Source: Saccharospirillum alexandrii
GTDB lineage: Bacteria > Pseudomonadota > Gammaproteobacteria > Pseudomonadales > Natronospirillaceae
NCBI RefSeq assembly: GCF_004000275.1
Contig: NZ_RCIP01000002.1
Location: 62,283 to 126,282, forward strand
DNA length: 64,000 bases
Direction: 5' to 3'
Below, piece after piece: positions 53,783-64,000 of the stretch (its first letter is position 1; each line of letters begins with the position of its first letter). The position numbers and the translations under genes are program-made. The notes under the pieces are model-generated. The model was not told the origin of the DNA. It searched no databases and saw nothing but the letters and a program-made list of their open reading frames with translations.

Positions 53783-55003
53783 CTAACTGCGGTAGTCTGC
53801 ATTGATGCTGACGTAATCGTGAGACAAGTCAGTGGTCCAGATCCGATCTGAGACCTCGCCCCGGTTCAGGTGAACCCGAATGGTTATCTCTTCCTGAGCC
53901 ACGACGGCACTGCCTGCCGCTTCAGTGTAACCGGGGGCGCGCTCGCCATTGCTGACGATTTGAACCTCATCCAGCCAGATATCAACCAGGTCGACGTCGA
54001 GCTCTGCCACGCCACTGCGGCCAACCGCAGCCAGAATGCGGCCCCAGTTGGCATCTGAAGCGGTAAGCGCCGTCTTGACCAGAGGGCTATGACCGATGGT
54101 GTACGCAACGCTGAGTGCTTCTTCCGTTGTTTTAGCGCCTTCTACGGCAATCTCAACAAACTTGGTCGCCCCTTCGCCATCCCGCACGATGGCCTGCGCC
54201 AGCTCCAACATGACTTCCGAGACAGTCTTGAGCAAATGACGGTAAACGTCACTGTCTGCCGAAGTGATAGCCGGAGCTTCAGTCTGGCCGGTGGCAATCA
54301 GAATGCAGGCGTCGTTGGTCGAGGTGTCGCCGTCAACGGTAATGCGGTTAAAGCTGCGCTCATTCGCGGCTGTCAGTAATTGCTGCAGGATCTCTGGCGC
54401 GACGTTCGCATTAGTGGCAACAAAACCCAGCATGGTGGCCATGTTGGGCTTGATCATGCCCGACCCCTTGGCGATGCCGGTGACGGTGATGGTTTCGTCC
54501 TGGTATTCGAACTGGCGCGAGCAGCCTTTGGCACGGGTATCGGTGGTCAGAATGCCATTGGCGGCATCGGACCAGTGGTTAGGGCTCATTGCGGCCACCA
54601 CATTGGGCAGCGCCTGGGCAATGGCGGGCATTGGCAGGTATTCACCAATAACACCGGTTGAAAACGGCAGCACCTGCTCGGGTTCAATGCGCTTCAGGGC
54701 GGCCAGGCGGGCACAGGTTTCATGCGCGTCTTCAAGCCCCTGCTGGCCTGTGCCGGCGTTGGCATTTCCGGTGTTAATGACCAGACAACGGATATCCCCC
54801 TGTTTCAGATGCTCACGGGCGACGACAACCGGTGCAGCGCAGAAGGCGTTGGTCGTGAATACTCCGGCCACTGAACTGCCCGGAGCCAGTTGAAACACCA
54901 CCAGGTCCTGCCGGTTTGGCTTCTTAATACCCGCGCAACCGACACCGATGGAAACGCCGTCGATCGGGATCAACGGGGCTGTATTGGGTTGTCCAACGGC
55001 CAT
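53783..55003 (-). CDS. argJ: Arginine biosynthesis bifunctional protein ArgJ
   Basis: Ornithine acetyltransferase and N-acetylglutamate synthase of the cyclic arginine pathway. 406 residues. It self-cleaves between Ala and Thr of [11 protein letters not shown] (about residue 190), giving two subunits. Oxyanion Thr-Thr-like and C-terminal Asn-Ala-Asp-Tyr-Arg-Ser end are also typical. It begins ten bases after the secA stop, an arrangement found in Pseudomonas. Confidence 0.96.
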   Translation of the reverse strand: MAVGQPNTAPLIPIDGVSIGVGCAGIKKPNRQDLVVFQLAPGSSVAGVFTTNAFCAAPVVVAREHLKQGDIRCLVINTGNANAGTGQQGLEDAHETCARLAALKRIEPEQVLPFSTGVIGEYLPMPAIAQALPNVVAAMSPNHWSDAANGILTTDTRAKGCSRQFEYQDETITVTGIAKGSGMIKPNMATMLGFVATNANVAPEILQQLLTAANERSFNRITVDGDTSTNDACILIATGQTEAPAITSADSDVYRHLLKTVSEVMLELAQAIVRDGEGATKFVEIAVEGAKTTEEALSVAYTIGHSPLVKTALTASDANWGRILAAVGRSGVAELDVDLVDIWLDEVQIVSNGERAPGYTEAAGSAVVAQEEITIRVHLNRGEVSDRIWTTDLSHDYVSINADYRS

Positions 55004-55013
55004 CCTTGCACCC

Positions 55014-57758
55014 TCAGTTCAATTTTCCGTGACAGTGTTTGTACTTCTTGCCGGAACCACAAGGGCAAGGCTCGTTGCGACCCACCTTGGGCCCCTGTCG
55101 CGCCGGAGCAGCCTGGGCTGCCGCCGTATCGGGCGTCGAACCCGCGTCGGCTTCCGCCTTGGCGGCGTCTTCCAGCGGCGTTGCCTTGCTGTGTTCGAAA
55201 TTCATTCGCGCCATAGCCGCTTCGCGCCGTTTGCGCTCTTCTTCGGCAGATTCCTCGGGCGTACGCACTTGAACGTGTGACAGAATGCGAATGGTATCGG
55301 CTTTAACCTGCTCGAGCATGGCCTGAAACAGCTCGAACGACTCTCGCTTGTATTCCTGCTTGGGGTTTTTCTGCGCGTAACCGCGCAAATGAATGCCCTG
55401 ACGCAGGTGATCCATGTTGTAGAGGTGCTCTTTCCAGTGCTGATCCAGCACCTGCAGCATGACCTGCTTCTCGAACTGGCGCAGTGCCTGAGGGCCCGCG
55501 ACCGATTCTTTCTCTTTGTAGTGAGCAACCGCGGCTTCAAGAATGCGTTCGCGCAGCTTTTCTTCATGCAGATGGTCGTCGGCATCCAGCCATTCCTGAA
55601 TCGGCAGTTTCACGCCGAACTCTTTCTGCACCGCAGTTTCCAAGCCAGAAATATCCCATTGTTCGGGCAGGCTTTGTGGTGGGATGTACTCGCTGATCTC
55701 AGCGTTGACGATATCGCTGCGAACGTTGTCGATCACATCTTCGATGCTGTCGGCGGCCATCAGGTCGTCGCGCTGCTGGTACACCACCTGACGCTGGGAA
55801 TTGGCCACATCGTCGTATTCCAGCAACTGTTTGCGGATGTCGAAGTTGCGGTTTTCAACCTTGCGCTGTGCCTTTTCGATGGCGTTGCTGACCATCTTGG
55901 CTTCAATGGCTTCGCCATCTTTCATGCCCAGCGATTGCATGATGCCTTTCATGCGCTCGGGCATGAAAATACGCATCAGGCTGTCTTCCATCGACAGGAA
56001 GAAGCGAGACGACCCCGGATCCCCCTGCCGACCGGCGCGGCCTCGCAGCTGGTTATCGATACGGCGGCTTTCGTGACGTTCGGTACCAATAATGTGCAGA
56101 CCACCGGCTTCAATCACTGTCTGGTGGCGTTCTTTCCAGTCAGCCTCGGCACGTGCCAGTACATCGGGATCGGCACTGTCGAGATCCAGCACTTCGGTTT
56201 CCCAGTTACCGCCCAGCTTGATGTCGGTACCCCGACCCGCCATGTTGGTCGCAATGGTCACCGCGCCGGGTTGGCCAGCCTGTGCAATTACCTGAGCTTC
56301 CCGGTCGTGTTGTTTCGCGTTCAGAATGTTGTGCGGCACCTTGGCTTTGGTCAGGGCCTCGGAGATACGCTCCGACGCCTCGACCGAGGCTGTACCCACA
56401 AGTACCGGGCGCTTCTTGTCGCGCTCGGCAATGATGTCTTCAATGACCGCATTGAATTTTTCAGGCTCGGTCAGAAAGATCAGGTCGTTAAAGTCAGTAC
56501 GGGCAATGGGCTTGTTGGTCGGGATCACCACCACGTCGAGGCCATAGATCTGGTTAAGCTCAAACGCTTCGGTATCGGCCGTGCCCGTCATGCCAGACAG
56601 CTTGTCGTACAGCCGGAAATAGTTCTGGAAGGTGGTTGATGCCAGCGTCTGGTTCTCTTTCTGAACCTGCAGGCCCTCTTTGGCCTCTACCGCCTGGTGC
56701 AGGCCATCGCTCCAGCGGCGCCCGGGCATGGTGCGGCCGGTATGCTCGTCAACAATGACCACCTGGTCGTTTTGCAGAATGTAGTCGACGTTGCGCTGAA
56801 ACATATAGTGGGCTTTCAGGCCCGCCGTAACGTGGTGAAAGAGCAGAAGATTGTGCGGTGCGTAAAGGGATTCGCCTTCCGGCAGCAAACCCGCATCCTG
56901 CAGCAAGGACTCAACCCGGTCATGACCCTGTTCGGTCAGTTCGATAGAGCGATTCTTCTCATCGACCAGGAAATCCCCGTCTACGGCCTCTTCACCCTCG
57001 GTCGCTTCTTTGGCCGGTTTCAACGACGGAATCAGCTTATTGACCTGAATATAGCGTTCGCTGGAATCTTCGGCAGCGCCGGAGATGATCAGCGGAGTCC
57101 GGGCTTCGTCAATCAGAATGGAATCCACTTCATCCACGATGCCGAAGGCCTGGCCGCGCTGGAACTTGTCTTTCAGGCTGAATGCCATGTTATCGCGCAG
57201 GTAGTCGAAGCCGAATTCGTTGTTGGTACCGTAGGTGATATCAGCCTGGTAGGCGGCCCGCTTTTCGTTCGGGTCCTGCTGTGAGACCACAATGCCGACC
57301 GTCAGCCCAAGCGATTCATACAAAGGGCGCATCCATTCCGCATCGCGCCGTGCCAGATAGTCGTTCACGGTGATGATGTGAACGCCCTTGGCAGGCAAGG
57401 CATTCAGGTAGGCAGCCAGGGTCGCTACGAGGGTTTTACCCTCGCCAGTCTTCATCTCGGCGATCTTGCCGGAGTTGAGCACCATGCCGCCGATCATCTG
57501 CACATCGAAATGGCGCAAACCCAGCACGCGACGGCTGGCTTCCCGTACCAGAGCAAAGGCTTCAGGGATTAGGCTGTCGAGCGATTCACCCTTTTCCAGC
57601 CGCTCACGAAATACAGCCGTCTGACCTTTGATCTCGTCGTCAGACAGGCGTTCCATGTCGGGTTCCAGGACGTTAATTCGCTGTACCAGGCGGGCCAAAC
57701 GCTTAATTTCGCGGTCGTTCTTGGAGCCGACCACCTTCTTCATCAGTGTCGTGAACAT
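55014..57758 (-). CDS. secA: Protein translocase ATPase SecA
   Basis: Motor of Sec protein export. 914 residues, near the E. coli length of 901. Walker A Met-Lys-Thr-Gly-Glu-Gly-Lys-Thr at about 102-109, DEAD-type Asp-Glu-Val-Asp-Ser (about 209), [13 protein letters not shown], and the C-terminal SecB-binding zinc site [10 protein letters not shown]-x-Cys-His. A SecM-like leader was not seen; a peptidase gene lies where secM is in E. coli. Confidence 0.98.
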   Translation of the reverse strand: MFTTLMKKVVGSKNDREIKRLARLVQRINVLEPDMERLSDDEIKGQTAVFRERLEKGESLDSLIPEAFALVREASRRVLGLRHFDVQMIGGMVLNSGKIAEMKTGEGKTLVATLAAYLNALPAKGVHIITVNDYLARRDAEWMRPLYESLGLTVGIVVSQQDPNEKRAAYQADITYGTNNEFGFDYLRDNMAFSLKDKFQRGQAFGIVDEVDSILIDEARTPLIISGAAEDSSERYIQVNKLIPSLKPAKEATEGEEAVDGDFLVDEKNRSIELTEQGHDRVESLLQDAGLLPEGESLYAPHNLLLFHHVTAGLKAHYMFQRNVDYILQNDQVVIVDEHTGRTMPGRRWSDGLHQAVEAKEGLQVQKENQTLASTTFQNYFRLYDKLSGMTGTADTEAFELNQIYGLDVVVIPTNKPIARTDFNDLIFLTEPEKFNAVIEDIIAERDKKRPVLVGTASVEASERISEALTKAKVPHNILNAKQHDREAQVIAQAGQPGAVTIATNMAGRGTDIKLGGNWETEVLDLDSADPDVLARAEADWKERHQTVIEAGGLHIIGTERHESRRIDNQLRGRAGRQGDPGSSRFFLSMEDSLMRIFMPERMKGIMQSLGMKDGEAIEAKMVSNAIEKAQRKVENRNFDIRKQLLEYDDVANSQRQVVYQQRDDLMAADSIEDVIDNVRSDIVNAEISEYIPPQSLPEQWDISGLETAVQKEFGVKLPIQEWLDADDHLHEEKLRERILEAAVAHYKEKESVAGPQALRQFEKQVMLQVLDQHWKEHLYNMDHLRQGIHLRGYAQKNPKQEYKRESFELFQAMLEQVKADTIRILSHVQVRTPEESAEEERKRREAAMARMNFEHSKATPLEDAAKAEADAGSTPDTAAAQAAPARQGPKVGRNEPCPCGSGKKYKHCHGKLN

Positions 57759-57928
57759 AGGAGAGTGTCGTTTTTTAGATTCGATTCAAAGACTTAGTGG
57801 TGGTCAACTATACTGACTGCAAGTGCTCTTGTCTTTGAAATTGTAAAAATAGTCTGGCGGGGGCTTTTCGAACCATCACCCGAAAAGGTGAGGGGTGTCT
57901 ACTTGGCCAAAACGCCCCGGACAGGGCG

Positions 57929-58855
57929 CTAAAACCGAGCTACGCGATCGATGTATTTCGCCGGGTCAACCGACTTATCACGGTGCAGCACTTCAAAATG
58001 CACGTGCGGGCCCGTCGAGCGGCCAGTACTGCCCATCAGGGCGACAACATCGCCCTTGCTGATCACATCGCCTACGTTAACCAATATTTCCCGAGCATGA
58101 GCATAGCGAGTGACATAGCCATTGCCATGGTTCACTTCGACCAGATTGCCATAGCCATATCGATCACTCGCCCATGTAACCACGCCGGCAGCGACAGCAA
58201 TGACGTTCGATCCTTCCTTGCCAGCAAAGTCGACCCCGTCGTGCCAGGCGACGTTGCCATTGAAAGGATCATTCCGGTAGCCATAGCGAGAGCTCATCCA
58301 GCCGCGCTCAATGGGGCGGCCAGCAACAAAAGTGGAGGATTGTATTTTGCGGTCGCCCAACAGAGAGTCCAGCACAGACAATTGCTGCTCGCGGCTGTCG
58401 ATCAGACTAGAGAGTTCATTGAGGGCATTCACGAAATCGGGCGGAGAATAGGCATCGCCGACGTTGCTTTCAGGACCACCGACGGCCGGGTCGATGCTGA
58501 AATCAAATTCGCCGTCTTCAAGCTTAGCAACGTTAACCAGGCGTTCGCCAAGTGCATCGAGACGGGTAAGACGGGATTGTTGCTGGGCGAGTTTTACGGT
58601 TAGGGCGCGGATCTGGTCTTCGGTATAGTTGCGGGTACGCTCAAGCTCTTCTTCCTGGAACGCCATGCGCTCCTGCCAGGCCTGAACCGCCCGGGAATCC
58701 ATTACCAGAGGCGTATCGTCCTGGTACCAGAGGTGCACCAAATAAGCGCCACTGCCCATAAGGCTGATCGCGATCAACACCAGGAATGCCATTAGCAGTG
58801 GCAACGATAACGTTCTGGAACGGCTGTGACGCCGACTGACAAAGATCACGTTCAT
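57929..58855 (-). CDS. M23 (LytM) family metallopeptidase
   Basis: 308-residue bitopic protein: membrane segment at about 20-42, coiled coil at about 65-100, then a LytM domain. Zinc ligands His and Asp in Trp-His-Asp-Gly-Val-Asp-Phe-Ala-Gly and His in Gly-Pro-His-Val-His-Phe-Glu-Val are present, so it may be an active peptidoglycan endopeptidase. The position between lpxC and secA is shared with several gammaproteobacteria. Confidence 0.92.
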   Translation of the reverse strand: MNVIFVSRRHSRSRTLSLPLLMAFLVLIAISLMGSGAYLVHLWYQDDTPLVMDSRAVQAWQERMAFQEEELERTRNYTEDQIRALTVKLAQQQSRLTRLDALGERLVNVAKLEDGEFDFSIDPAVGGPESNVGDAYSPPDFVNALNELSSLIDSREQQLSVLDSLLGDRKIQSSTFVAGRPIERGWMSSRYGYRNDPFNGNVAWHDGVDFAGKEGSNVIAVAAGVVTWASDRYGYGNLVEVNHGNGYVTRYAHAREILVNVGDVISKGDVVALMGSTGRSTGPHVHFEVLHRDKSVDPAKYIDRVARF

Positions 58856-58995
58856 ACTGCGCGATTACCTATCCTGAACAAGCGGCACGAATGACTGGGA
58901 CGAACGCTTCGTGCGAACCGCCCGGTCACCACTCTGTGCGGCCCTGCCAGTAGCAGGGGCCTCAATTGTGACACCCAAGCGGTACACATGAGTTG

Positions 58996-59913
58996 TTAGC
59001 TTGTTGCAAGCACCGGCGCATAGGCGATGGGCACTGAAGCCGCTTCTTCATTTTCGAAAGTCACGAACTCCCAGGCGTCCTCCTGCTTGAGTAACGCCCG
59101 TAACAGCAAGTTGTTCAGCCCATGGCCCGACTTGTAACCGACAAAGCGGCCAATCAGGCTGTGGCCGAGCAAATAAAGGTCGCCTACGGCGTCCAGTACT
59201 TTGTGCTTGACAAACTCGTCTTCGTATCGGAGCCCATCTTCGTTCAGAATCTTGTAATCGTCAACGGCGATTGCGTTATTCACGCTGGCGCCCAGTGCCA
59301 GATTATTGGCTCTCAGATACTCGAAATCACGCATAAATCCGAAGGTACGGGCCCGGCTGATCTCTTTCACAAAAGCCGTGGTGGAAAAATCCAGCTCGGC
59401 TGTTTGCGAACGATCACGGAACACCGGGTGGTCGAAGTCGATGGTGAAGCGCACGGCGAAGCCTTCATACGGCTCAAACCGGGCGATCTTGTCGCCATCT
59501 TCAACGATGACCGGCTTATTGATGCGAATAAAGCGCTTGGCCTTGCCCTGCTCTTCGATTCCGGCAGACTGCAGCAGAAAAACGAAGGGACCGGCGCTGC
59601 CGTCCATAATCGGCACTTCGGCCGCGCTGACTTCGATGTAGGCATTATCGATGCCCAAGCCAGCGCAGGCCGACAGCAGGTGCTCGACGGTGTCGATGCA
59701 GACATCACCCTTTACCAGGGTCGTCGACAAGGTAGTATCGCCCACATTCAGGGCATGGGCAGGAATTTCCACAACCGGATCAAGATCCGTGCGGCAGAAA
59801 ACGATACCCGTGTCGACGGGCGCAGGTTTCAACGTCAGATACACCTTTTTGCCTGAGTGCAAACCCACGCCGGTAGCACGAATTGCGTTCTTGAGTGTTC
59901 TTTGTTTTACCAT
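58996..59913 (-). CDS. lpxC: UDP-3-O-acyl-N-acetylglucosamine deacetylase
   Basis: Committed step of lipid A synthesis. 305 residues, standard for LpxC. Zinc ligand His in Thr-Val-Glu-His-Leu-Leu-Ser-Ala (about 79), then [14 protein letters not shown] (second His and Asp) and the catalytic His in Lys-Ser-Gly-His-Gly-Leu-Asn-Asn. It is downstream of ftsZ as in E. coli. Confidence 0.98.
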   Translation of the reverse strand: MVKQRTLKNAIRATGVGLHSGKKVYLTLKPAPVDTGIVFCRTDLDPVVEIPAHALNVGDTTLSTTLVKGDVCIDTVEHLLSACAGLGIDNAYIEVSAAEVPIMDGSAGPFVFLLQSAGIEEQGKAKRFIRINKPVIVEDGDKIARFEPYEGFAVRFTIDFDHPVFRDRSQTAELDFSTTAFVKEISRARTFGFMRDFEYLRANNLALGASVNNAIAVDDYKILNEDGLRYEDEFVKHKVLDAVGDLYLLGHSLIGRFVGYKSGHGLNNLLLRALLKQEDAWEFVTFENEEAASVPIAYAPVLATS

Positions 59914-60031
59914 GCGTTCCGATCCTACTGTTTGGTTCAGCCAGTCGCTACTGGCTCAACGCCGTCAAAATAATAAGGGCAAGCATTCTACCAGAAGCTT
60001 GACAGCGAACCTACGCTATTTCTGTACAGAT

Positions 60032-61231
60032 TCAGTCAGCCTGACGACGCAAAAACGCTGGTATATCGAGGTAATCCAGGTCTTTTGCACTGCGCATTGG
60101 TTTGCTGTCTTCCGCTGCGGCTTCTGAAGGCTTGGCATTGCGCACTGCAGTTGGGCGATCGAGCTTCTTGTAGTCGACACTGCCATCTGCTTTGCGGGTG
60201 TTATCCACCGCCACCTTGGGCTTGGCAGCCATGGCTTCGGCCTGGCCAATGCCAGTCGCTACCACGGTCACACGAATTTCATCACCCAATTCAGGATCAA
60301 TAACCGTGCCAACTACAACGGTTGCGTCTTCAGAAGCGAATTCTTCAATGGTATCACCCACCTGAGTGAACTCATCCAGCCCCAGGTCGACACCGGCCGA
60401 GATGTTGACCAGGATGCCCTTGGCACCATGCAGGTCGACGTCTTCAAGCAGCGGGCTGCGAATCGCCATCTCGGCGGCTCTGACCGCACGGTCTTCTCCG
60501 GAGGCAATGCCGCTACCCATCATCGCCATGCCCATCTCAGACATAACGGTGCGGACGTCAGCGAAGTCGAGGTTGATGGTGCCCGGACGGATAATCAGGT
60601 CAGCAACACCCTGAACGGCGTTCAGAAGCACGTTATTGGCTTCGGAGAAAGCCTCCAAAAGCGTCACATTCTTACCCAAAACGGTCAGTAATTTCTCGTT
60701 GGGGATGGTGATCAGCGAATCCACATGCTCACGCAGCATGTCCAGACCTTCATTGGCAACCTTCATCCGGCGGCGGCCTTCGAACGGGAAAGGCTTGGTC
60801 ACGACGGCGACGGTCAGAATGCCCAGTTCTTTGGCCACTTCTGCGACGACAGGCGCTGCACCGGTACCGGTACCGCCACCCATGCCCGCGGTGATGAACA
60901 CCATGTCAGCGCCCTTGAGCACTTCGGCAATGCGCTCACGGTCTTCCAGAGCCGCCTGACGGCCTACTTCCGGGTTGGCACCCGCACCCAAGCCCCGGGT
61001 AATGCCATTACCCAGCTGCAGTTGGGTAGTGGCCTCTACGCCACGCAATGCCTGGGCATCGGTGTTGGCGCAAATGAACTCGACGCCATTGATGTGCGAC
61101 TGCAACATGTGACGCACAGCGTTACCGCCACCACCACCACAGCCAAACACCTTGATCACCGCCGCTTGCGGCTGTTCATCGACGAGTGTGAACATATCGC
61201 CGCCGTTTACTTCCGGATCATAATGTTTCAT
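60032..61231 (-). CDS. ftsZ: Cell division protein FtsZ
   Basis: Tubulin-like GTPase forming the division ring. 399 residues. GTP loop Gly-Gly-Gly-Thr-Gly-Thr-Gly-Ala-Ala (about 117-125), T7 loop Asn-Leu-Asp-Phe-Ala-Asp-Val and the C-terminal peptide Asp-Tyr-Leu-Asp-Ile-Pro-Ala-Phe-Leu-Arg-Arg-Gln for FtsA/ZipA. The ATG at 61231 has AGGAG at good spacing. It adds 12 residues (with Tyr-Asp-Pro-Glu) before the Met-Phe-Thr-Leu-Val-Asp at which FtsZ usually starts, so the true start could be 61195. Confidence 0.98.
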   Translation of the reverse strand: MKHYDPEVNGGDMFTLVDEQPQAAVIKVFGCGGGGGNAVRHMLQSHINGVEFICANTDAQALRGVEATTQLQLGNGITRGLGAGANPEVGRQAALEDRERIAEVLKGADMVFITAGMGGGTGTGAAPVVAEVAKELGILTVAVVTKPFPFEGRRRMKVANEGLDMLREHVDSLITIPNEKLLTVLGKNVTLLEAFSEANNVLLNAVQGVADLIIRPGTINLDFADVRTVMSEMGMAMMGSGIASGEDRAVRAAEMAIRSPLLEDVDLHGAKGILVNISAGVDLGLDEFTQVGDTIEEFASEDATVVVGTVIDPELGDEIRVTVVATGIGQAEAMAAKPKVAVDNTRKADGSVDYKKLDRPTAVRNAKPSEAAAEDSKPMRSAKDLDYLDIPAFLRRQAD

Positions 61232-61396
61232 TTTCCTGCTCCTTCCATTGTTTTAAGAATGGATGTTGTTGTTTCAGACCCGAAGGTCTGTGCCCTGAAT
61301 GTGTGAGGGTCGTCCTGTCTTGGCGGCCACTTACTGCTTGAATGTGACAACCGTCCTTTTTCCGATCCGGCGTACCGGCTCGGTCTTGCAAAATGG

Positions 61397-62647
61397 TTAA
61401 AAATTGTTCGCCATCCAGCTGCGAAACCGGGTCCAGGCGCTCTCTTTCGGAACCTGTGCCTGTTTGCGCGCCCGGGTGGCGGGCTGCTTGCCGCCCTGAA
61501 GCTGCTTTAACCCGTACTGCAACAGGCCAACGCCGGTCGCGTGAATCGGGTTGGAGACCACATCCGACAAGCCCGAGACATTTTGCGGATAGGCCAGCCG
61601 GACCGGCACATGAAACACCTCTTCGGCCAGTTCCACGGCGCCTTCCATCTTGGCGGTGCCACCGGTCAGTACGACACCGGCCGGAATCATGTCTTCGAAT
61701 CCGCTGCGGCGCAGTTCGGACTTGATCAGGTTGAACAACTCCTCGTAGCGCGGCTCGACGACTTCAGCCAGAGCCTGGCGGGTCAGTTCGCGCGCACTGC
61801 GGTCACCCACACTCGGCACCTTGATGGTTTCATGCGCGCCGGCCAGTTGAGACAGCGCACAGGCGTATTTGATTTTGATCTCTTCGGCATGTTGGGTCGG
61901 CGTGGCAAAGGCCATGGCGATGTCGTTGGTCACCTGATCTCCGGCAATCGGGATCACCGCCGTGTGGCGGATCGCGCCTTCCGTGAAGATCGCCATGTCG
62001 GTGGTGCCGCCACCAATGTCGACCAGGCAGACGCCCAGCTCCCGTTCATCGTCGGTCAGTACAGCCTGGGCAGAAGCCAGTTGCTCTAGAATGATCTGGT
62101 CGACTTCCAGCCCACAGCGACGCACACATTTGTCGATGTTCTGCACGGCATTCTGGGCACCGGTCACCAGATGCACCTTGGCTTCCAGACGCACGCCGCA
62201 CATCCCCAACGGCTCTTTAATGCCTTCCTGGGAATCGATGATGTACTCCTGCGGCAGGATGTGCAGAATCCGCTGGTCGGCCGGAATAGCGACGGCCTGG
62301 GCGGCATCGATCACGCGCTCAAGGTCCGCCTCGATCACCTCTTTTTCCTTGATCGCGACAATACCGTGGCTGTTCAGACTGCTGATGTGACTGCCTGCAA
62401 TGCCGACATACACAGAATGAATGTCGCAACCAGACATCAACTCAGCTTCCTCAACCGCGCGCTGAATGCTCTGCACGGTGGATTCAATGTTCACCACCAC
62501 GCCTTTTTTCAAACCGCGCGACGGGTGCGACCCCAGGCCAACGATCTCAATGCCGCCTTCGGCTGTCACCGTACCCACGATGGCGACGACCTTGGATGTA
62601 CCGATATCCAGTCCGACGATCAATTTTCCCTGAAACGGCGATGTCAT
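61397..62647 (-). CDS. ftsA: Cell division protein FtsA
   Basis: Actin-like ATPase tethering FtsZ to the membrane. 416 residues. N-terminal Val-Gly-Leu-Asp-Ile-Gly-Thr-Ser-Lys, phosphate-2 motif Asp-Ile-Gly-Gly-Gly-Thr-Thr-Asp, Leu-Thr-Gly-Gly-Thr-Ala, and a C-terminal amphipathic helix (Trp-Thr-Arg-Phe-Arg-Ser-Trp-Met-Ala-Asn-Asn-Phe) for the membrane. It follows ftsQ by eight bases; ftsZ is 165 bp downstream. Confidence 0.98.
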   Translation of the reverse strand: MTSPFQGKLIVGLDIGTSKVVAIVGTVTAEGGIEIVGLGSHPSRGLKKGVVVNIESTVQSIQRAVEEAELMSGCDIHSVYVGIAGSHISSLNSHGIVAIKEKEVIEADLERVIDAAQAVAIPADQRILHILPQEYIIDSQEGIKEPLGMCGVRLEAKVHLVTGAQNAVQNIDKCVRRCGLEVDQIILEQLASAQAVLTDDERELGVCLVDIGGGTTDMAIFTEGAIRHTAVIPIAGDQVTNDIAMAFATPTQHAEEIKIKYACALSQLAGAHETIKVPSVGDRSARELTRQALAEVVEPRYEELFNLIKSELRRSGFEDMIPAGVVLTGGTAKMEGAVELAEEVFHVPVRLAYPQNVSGLSDVVSNPIHATGVGLLQYGLKQLQGGKQPATRARKQAQVPKESAWTRFRSWMANNF

Positions 62648-62655
62648 CTCTCACC

Positions 62656-63444
62656 TCATACCGATGGTTCAGAAGATGCGCGGTGTCCGACGGCCAAGCC
62701 GTTCGGATACCGCGCATCGATGTATTCAATACTGCCGGGTGCCACGCCTTCTGCATTCAGCAGCACAACCACCCGACGCGTTCTTGCCAGCATGTCCTTG
62801 GACCCCAGCGCGACCTCAATGCCACTGTCCAGCGTCAGTGTCCACGCACCACGGCGGTGCATTTGGACGCCATTGAGCCGTTGTCCTGCACCGGAAAAGA
62901 CCCGGCTAAACTGCAGGTATTGCTCCATCACGCGCTTGGCCTGTGCGTCCGGCCCACTCAGCTCAGCCAGTACCAGTTCAGCAACCGGACGGCTCAACGG
63001 TTCACCGTCGCTGTTTAATACCTGGTCGCCATTCCAGCGCGCGACCGGCTCATGCTCGGTTACGGCCAACTGCAACTGGTCGGGCCAGGCTTTGGTGACG
63101 CTCACCTCAGCTATCCAGGGCAACTGCTCCAGCCTCTGCTGCACCTCACCCGGTGCAACGGTCAGCAAGCTGCGCCCGCGAAACGCTTCCATTGCCGCAT
63201 CCAGCCGTGTGCGATCTTCATAAACCAGCAACTCATCCACCTCCCAGGTGGTAACCGCCATCGGGCGCCAATCCAGCGATACGTCCTGCTCGGCTACCCA
63301 CCGGCCGACAACAACCAAGGCCACGACCGCCAAACCACCCGCCAATGCCTGGGCTGACAGGCGCAGCGCGCGTCGCCAGTTGCGCGGCGGTTTGCTGGGC
63401 TTGCGCGGTACAGCGCCCTGGCCGCGTCGCTTGTGCTCAGTCAC
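62656..63444 (-). CDS. ftsQ: Cell division protein FtsQ
   Basis: Bitopic divisome protein linking FtsBL to other components. 262 residues: basic cytoplasmic part (Lys-Arg-Arg ... Pro-Arg-Lys-Pro), membrane segment near 30-50, POTRA domain (Trp-Glu-Val-Asp-Glu-Leu-Leu ... Leu-Pro-Trp-Ile-Ala-Glu-Val-Ser-Val-Thr-Lys-Ala-Trp-Pro), then the beta domain. It overlaps the ddlB stop by four bases. Confidence 0.95.
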   Translation of the reverse strand: MTEHKRRGQGAVPRKPSKPPRNWRRALRLSAQALAGGLAVVALVVVGRWVAEQDVSLDWRPMAVTTWEVDELLVYEDRTRLDAAMEAFRGRSLLTVAPGEVQQRLEQLPWIAEVSVTKAWPDQLQLAVTEHEPVARWNGDQVLNSDGEPLSRPVAELVLAELSGPDAQAKRVMEQYLQFSRVFSGAGQRLNGVQMHRRGAWTLTLDSGIEVALGSKDMLARTRRVVVLLNAEGVAPGSIEYIDARYPNGLAVGHRASSEPSV

Positions 63445-64000
63445 GCCCGCTGCTCCGGCACTGTTGCCAAAATCCTGTGCATCAATTCCGGCAGTGGCCA
63501 GCCATGCGCCACTGACGCCTTGGGCACCAGGCTGTGATCGGTCATGCCGGGTATGGTGTTCACTTCCAGAACAAAGGGTTGTCCGGCACTGTCCATCATC
63601 AGGTCAACCCGTCCCCAGCCCTGACAGCCCAGCGCCTGAAAGGCTTTTACCGACAGCGCTTTCACCTCGGCTTCCATCGCGTCCGATAGACCCGATGGCA
63701 GTGCATAGTGGGTATCGTCTGCTATGTATTTGGCGTTGTAATCGTAAAACCCGGAGGCTGGCTGCAAGCCGATCACCGGTAATGCCTGATCTCCGATAAC
63801 AGCGACGGTGTATTCCTTGCCCATCACGAATTGTTCGATCATGACCTCGGTGTCGAACTGGAACGCCAGTGCACAGGCTTCACTCAGACCGTTAGCGTCT
63901 TCGACCCGGCTCATGCCAATGCTTGAACCTTCATGCACCGGCTTGACCATGACCGGGTATTCCAGCTGGCTAGCCAGGGCCGTGCATTCTTCTGCCGAGC
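63441..64000 (-). CDS. ddlB: D-alanine--D-alanine ligase, 5' part outside the window
   Basis: ATP-grasp ligase making D-Ala-D-Ala for peptidoglycan. Only the C-terminal about 186 residues are present and the frame stays open to the window edge. Pro-Val-x-Val-Lys-Pro-Val-His-Glu-Gly-Ser-Ser-Ile-Gly-Met-Ser, the Lys-Glu-Tyr-Thr-Val-Ala segment, Gly-Trp-Gly-Arg-Val-Asp-Leu-Met and Leu-Glu-Val-Asn-Thr-Ile-Pro-Gly-Met-Thr are diagnostic. ddlB before ftsQAZ is the usual order. Confidence 0.96.
   Translation of the reverse strand, partial: SAEECTALASQLEYPVMVKPVHEGSSIGMSRVEDANGLSEACALAFQFDTEVMIEQFVMGKEYTVAVIGDQALPVIGLQPASGFYDYNAKYIADDTHYALPSGLSDAMEAEVKALSVKAFQALGCQGWGRVDLMMDSAGQPFVLEVNTIPGMTDHSLVPKASVAHGWPLPELMHRILATVPEQRA

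Overview
The window is a dense chromosomal segment of a gammaproteobacterium. Marine or halophilic lineages near Oceanospirillales/Pseudomonadales (Saccharospirillum- or Hahella-like) fit best, but this is inferred from gene content and order, not from a database search. The support is the conserved gammaproteobacterial blocks: lepB-lepA-mucD-rseC with divergent nadB; sdhE-ygfX with divergent ygfZ; lipA-lipB-ybeD-dacA-rlpA-mltB-rodA-mrdA-rlmH-rsfS-nadD-proA; minCDE; pilBCD-coaE-yacG; and mutT-argJ-secA-M23-lpxC-ftsZ-ftsA-ftsQ-ddlB. No rRNA, tRNA, CRISPR array, prophage or intact insertion sequence was seen.

Layout. 1-5.4 kb (minus strand): protein export, translation and envelope-stress genes, lacking the rpoE-rseA-rseB genes that usually precede rseC. 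5.5-21 kb: nadB, sdhE/ygfX/ygfZ, an HDOD protein, an esterase, purL, mltF, purU with a small barrel-like outer-membrane protein, a DksA paralogue with only two of the four zinc cysteines, a PilH-like response regulator and a short TetR regulator. 21.5-33 kb (minus strand): lipoate synthesis, then the cell-elongation and lytic-transglycosylase cluster. 33-36.4 kb: a DedA-PAP2 fusion and small membrane proteins. 36.7-40.4 kb: an XRE/ImmA-like regulator abutting minC, then minD and minE. 40.6-42.6 kb: trxB and an AmpE-like gene. 42.6-51.5 kb: the type IV pilus region. 51.6-64 kb: an MFS pump, then the mutT to ddlB division and envelope cluster, with ddlB cut by the window end.

The most unusual region is 42.67-46.33 kb. 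Where a normal pilA would lie divergent from pilBCD, there are two 59-residue mini-pilins, alignable without gaps, on either side of a gene for a secreted protein with six cysteines. Downstream, on the same strand, lie an ABC-2 type permease, a membrane-anchored helical protein and an ABC ATPase. A sigma-54 type promoter precedes the first mini-pilin. The set resembles the split pilin of Geobacter (short PilA-N plus a separate C-terminal partner) combined with the pilus-linked PilGHI ABC transporter of Myxococcus. I propose it as a split-pilin system with its own transporter in a gammaproteobacterium.

Two families of intergenic structured repeats are also present. One has four copies of about 80-113 bp. 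Its outer stems differ in sequence between copies yet stay self-complementary, and two inner hairpins sit around CATCCATG-like apices. The other has two copies of about 160 bp with inverted ends. One copy of the first family separates minC from minD. One copy of the second family supplies the stop codon of a 45-codon ORF.
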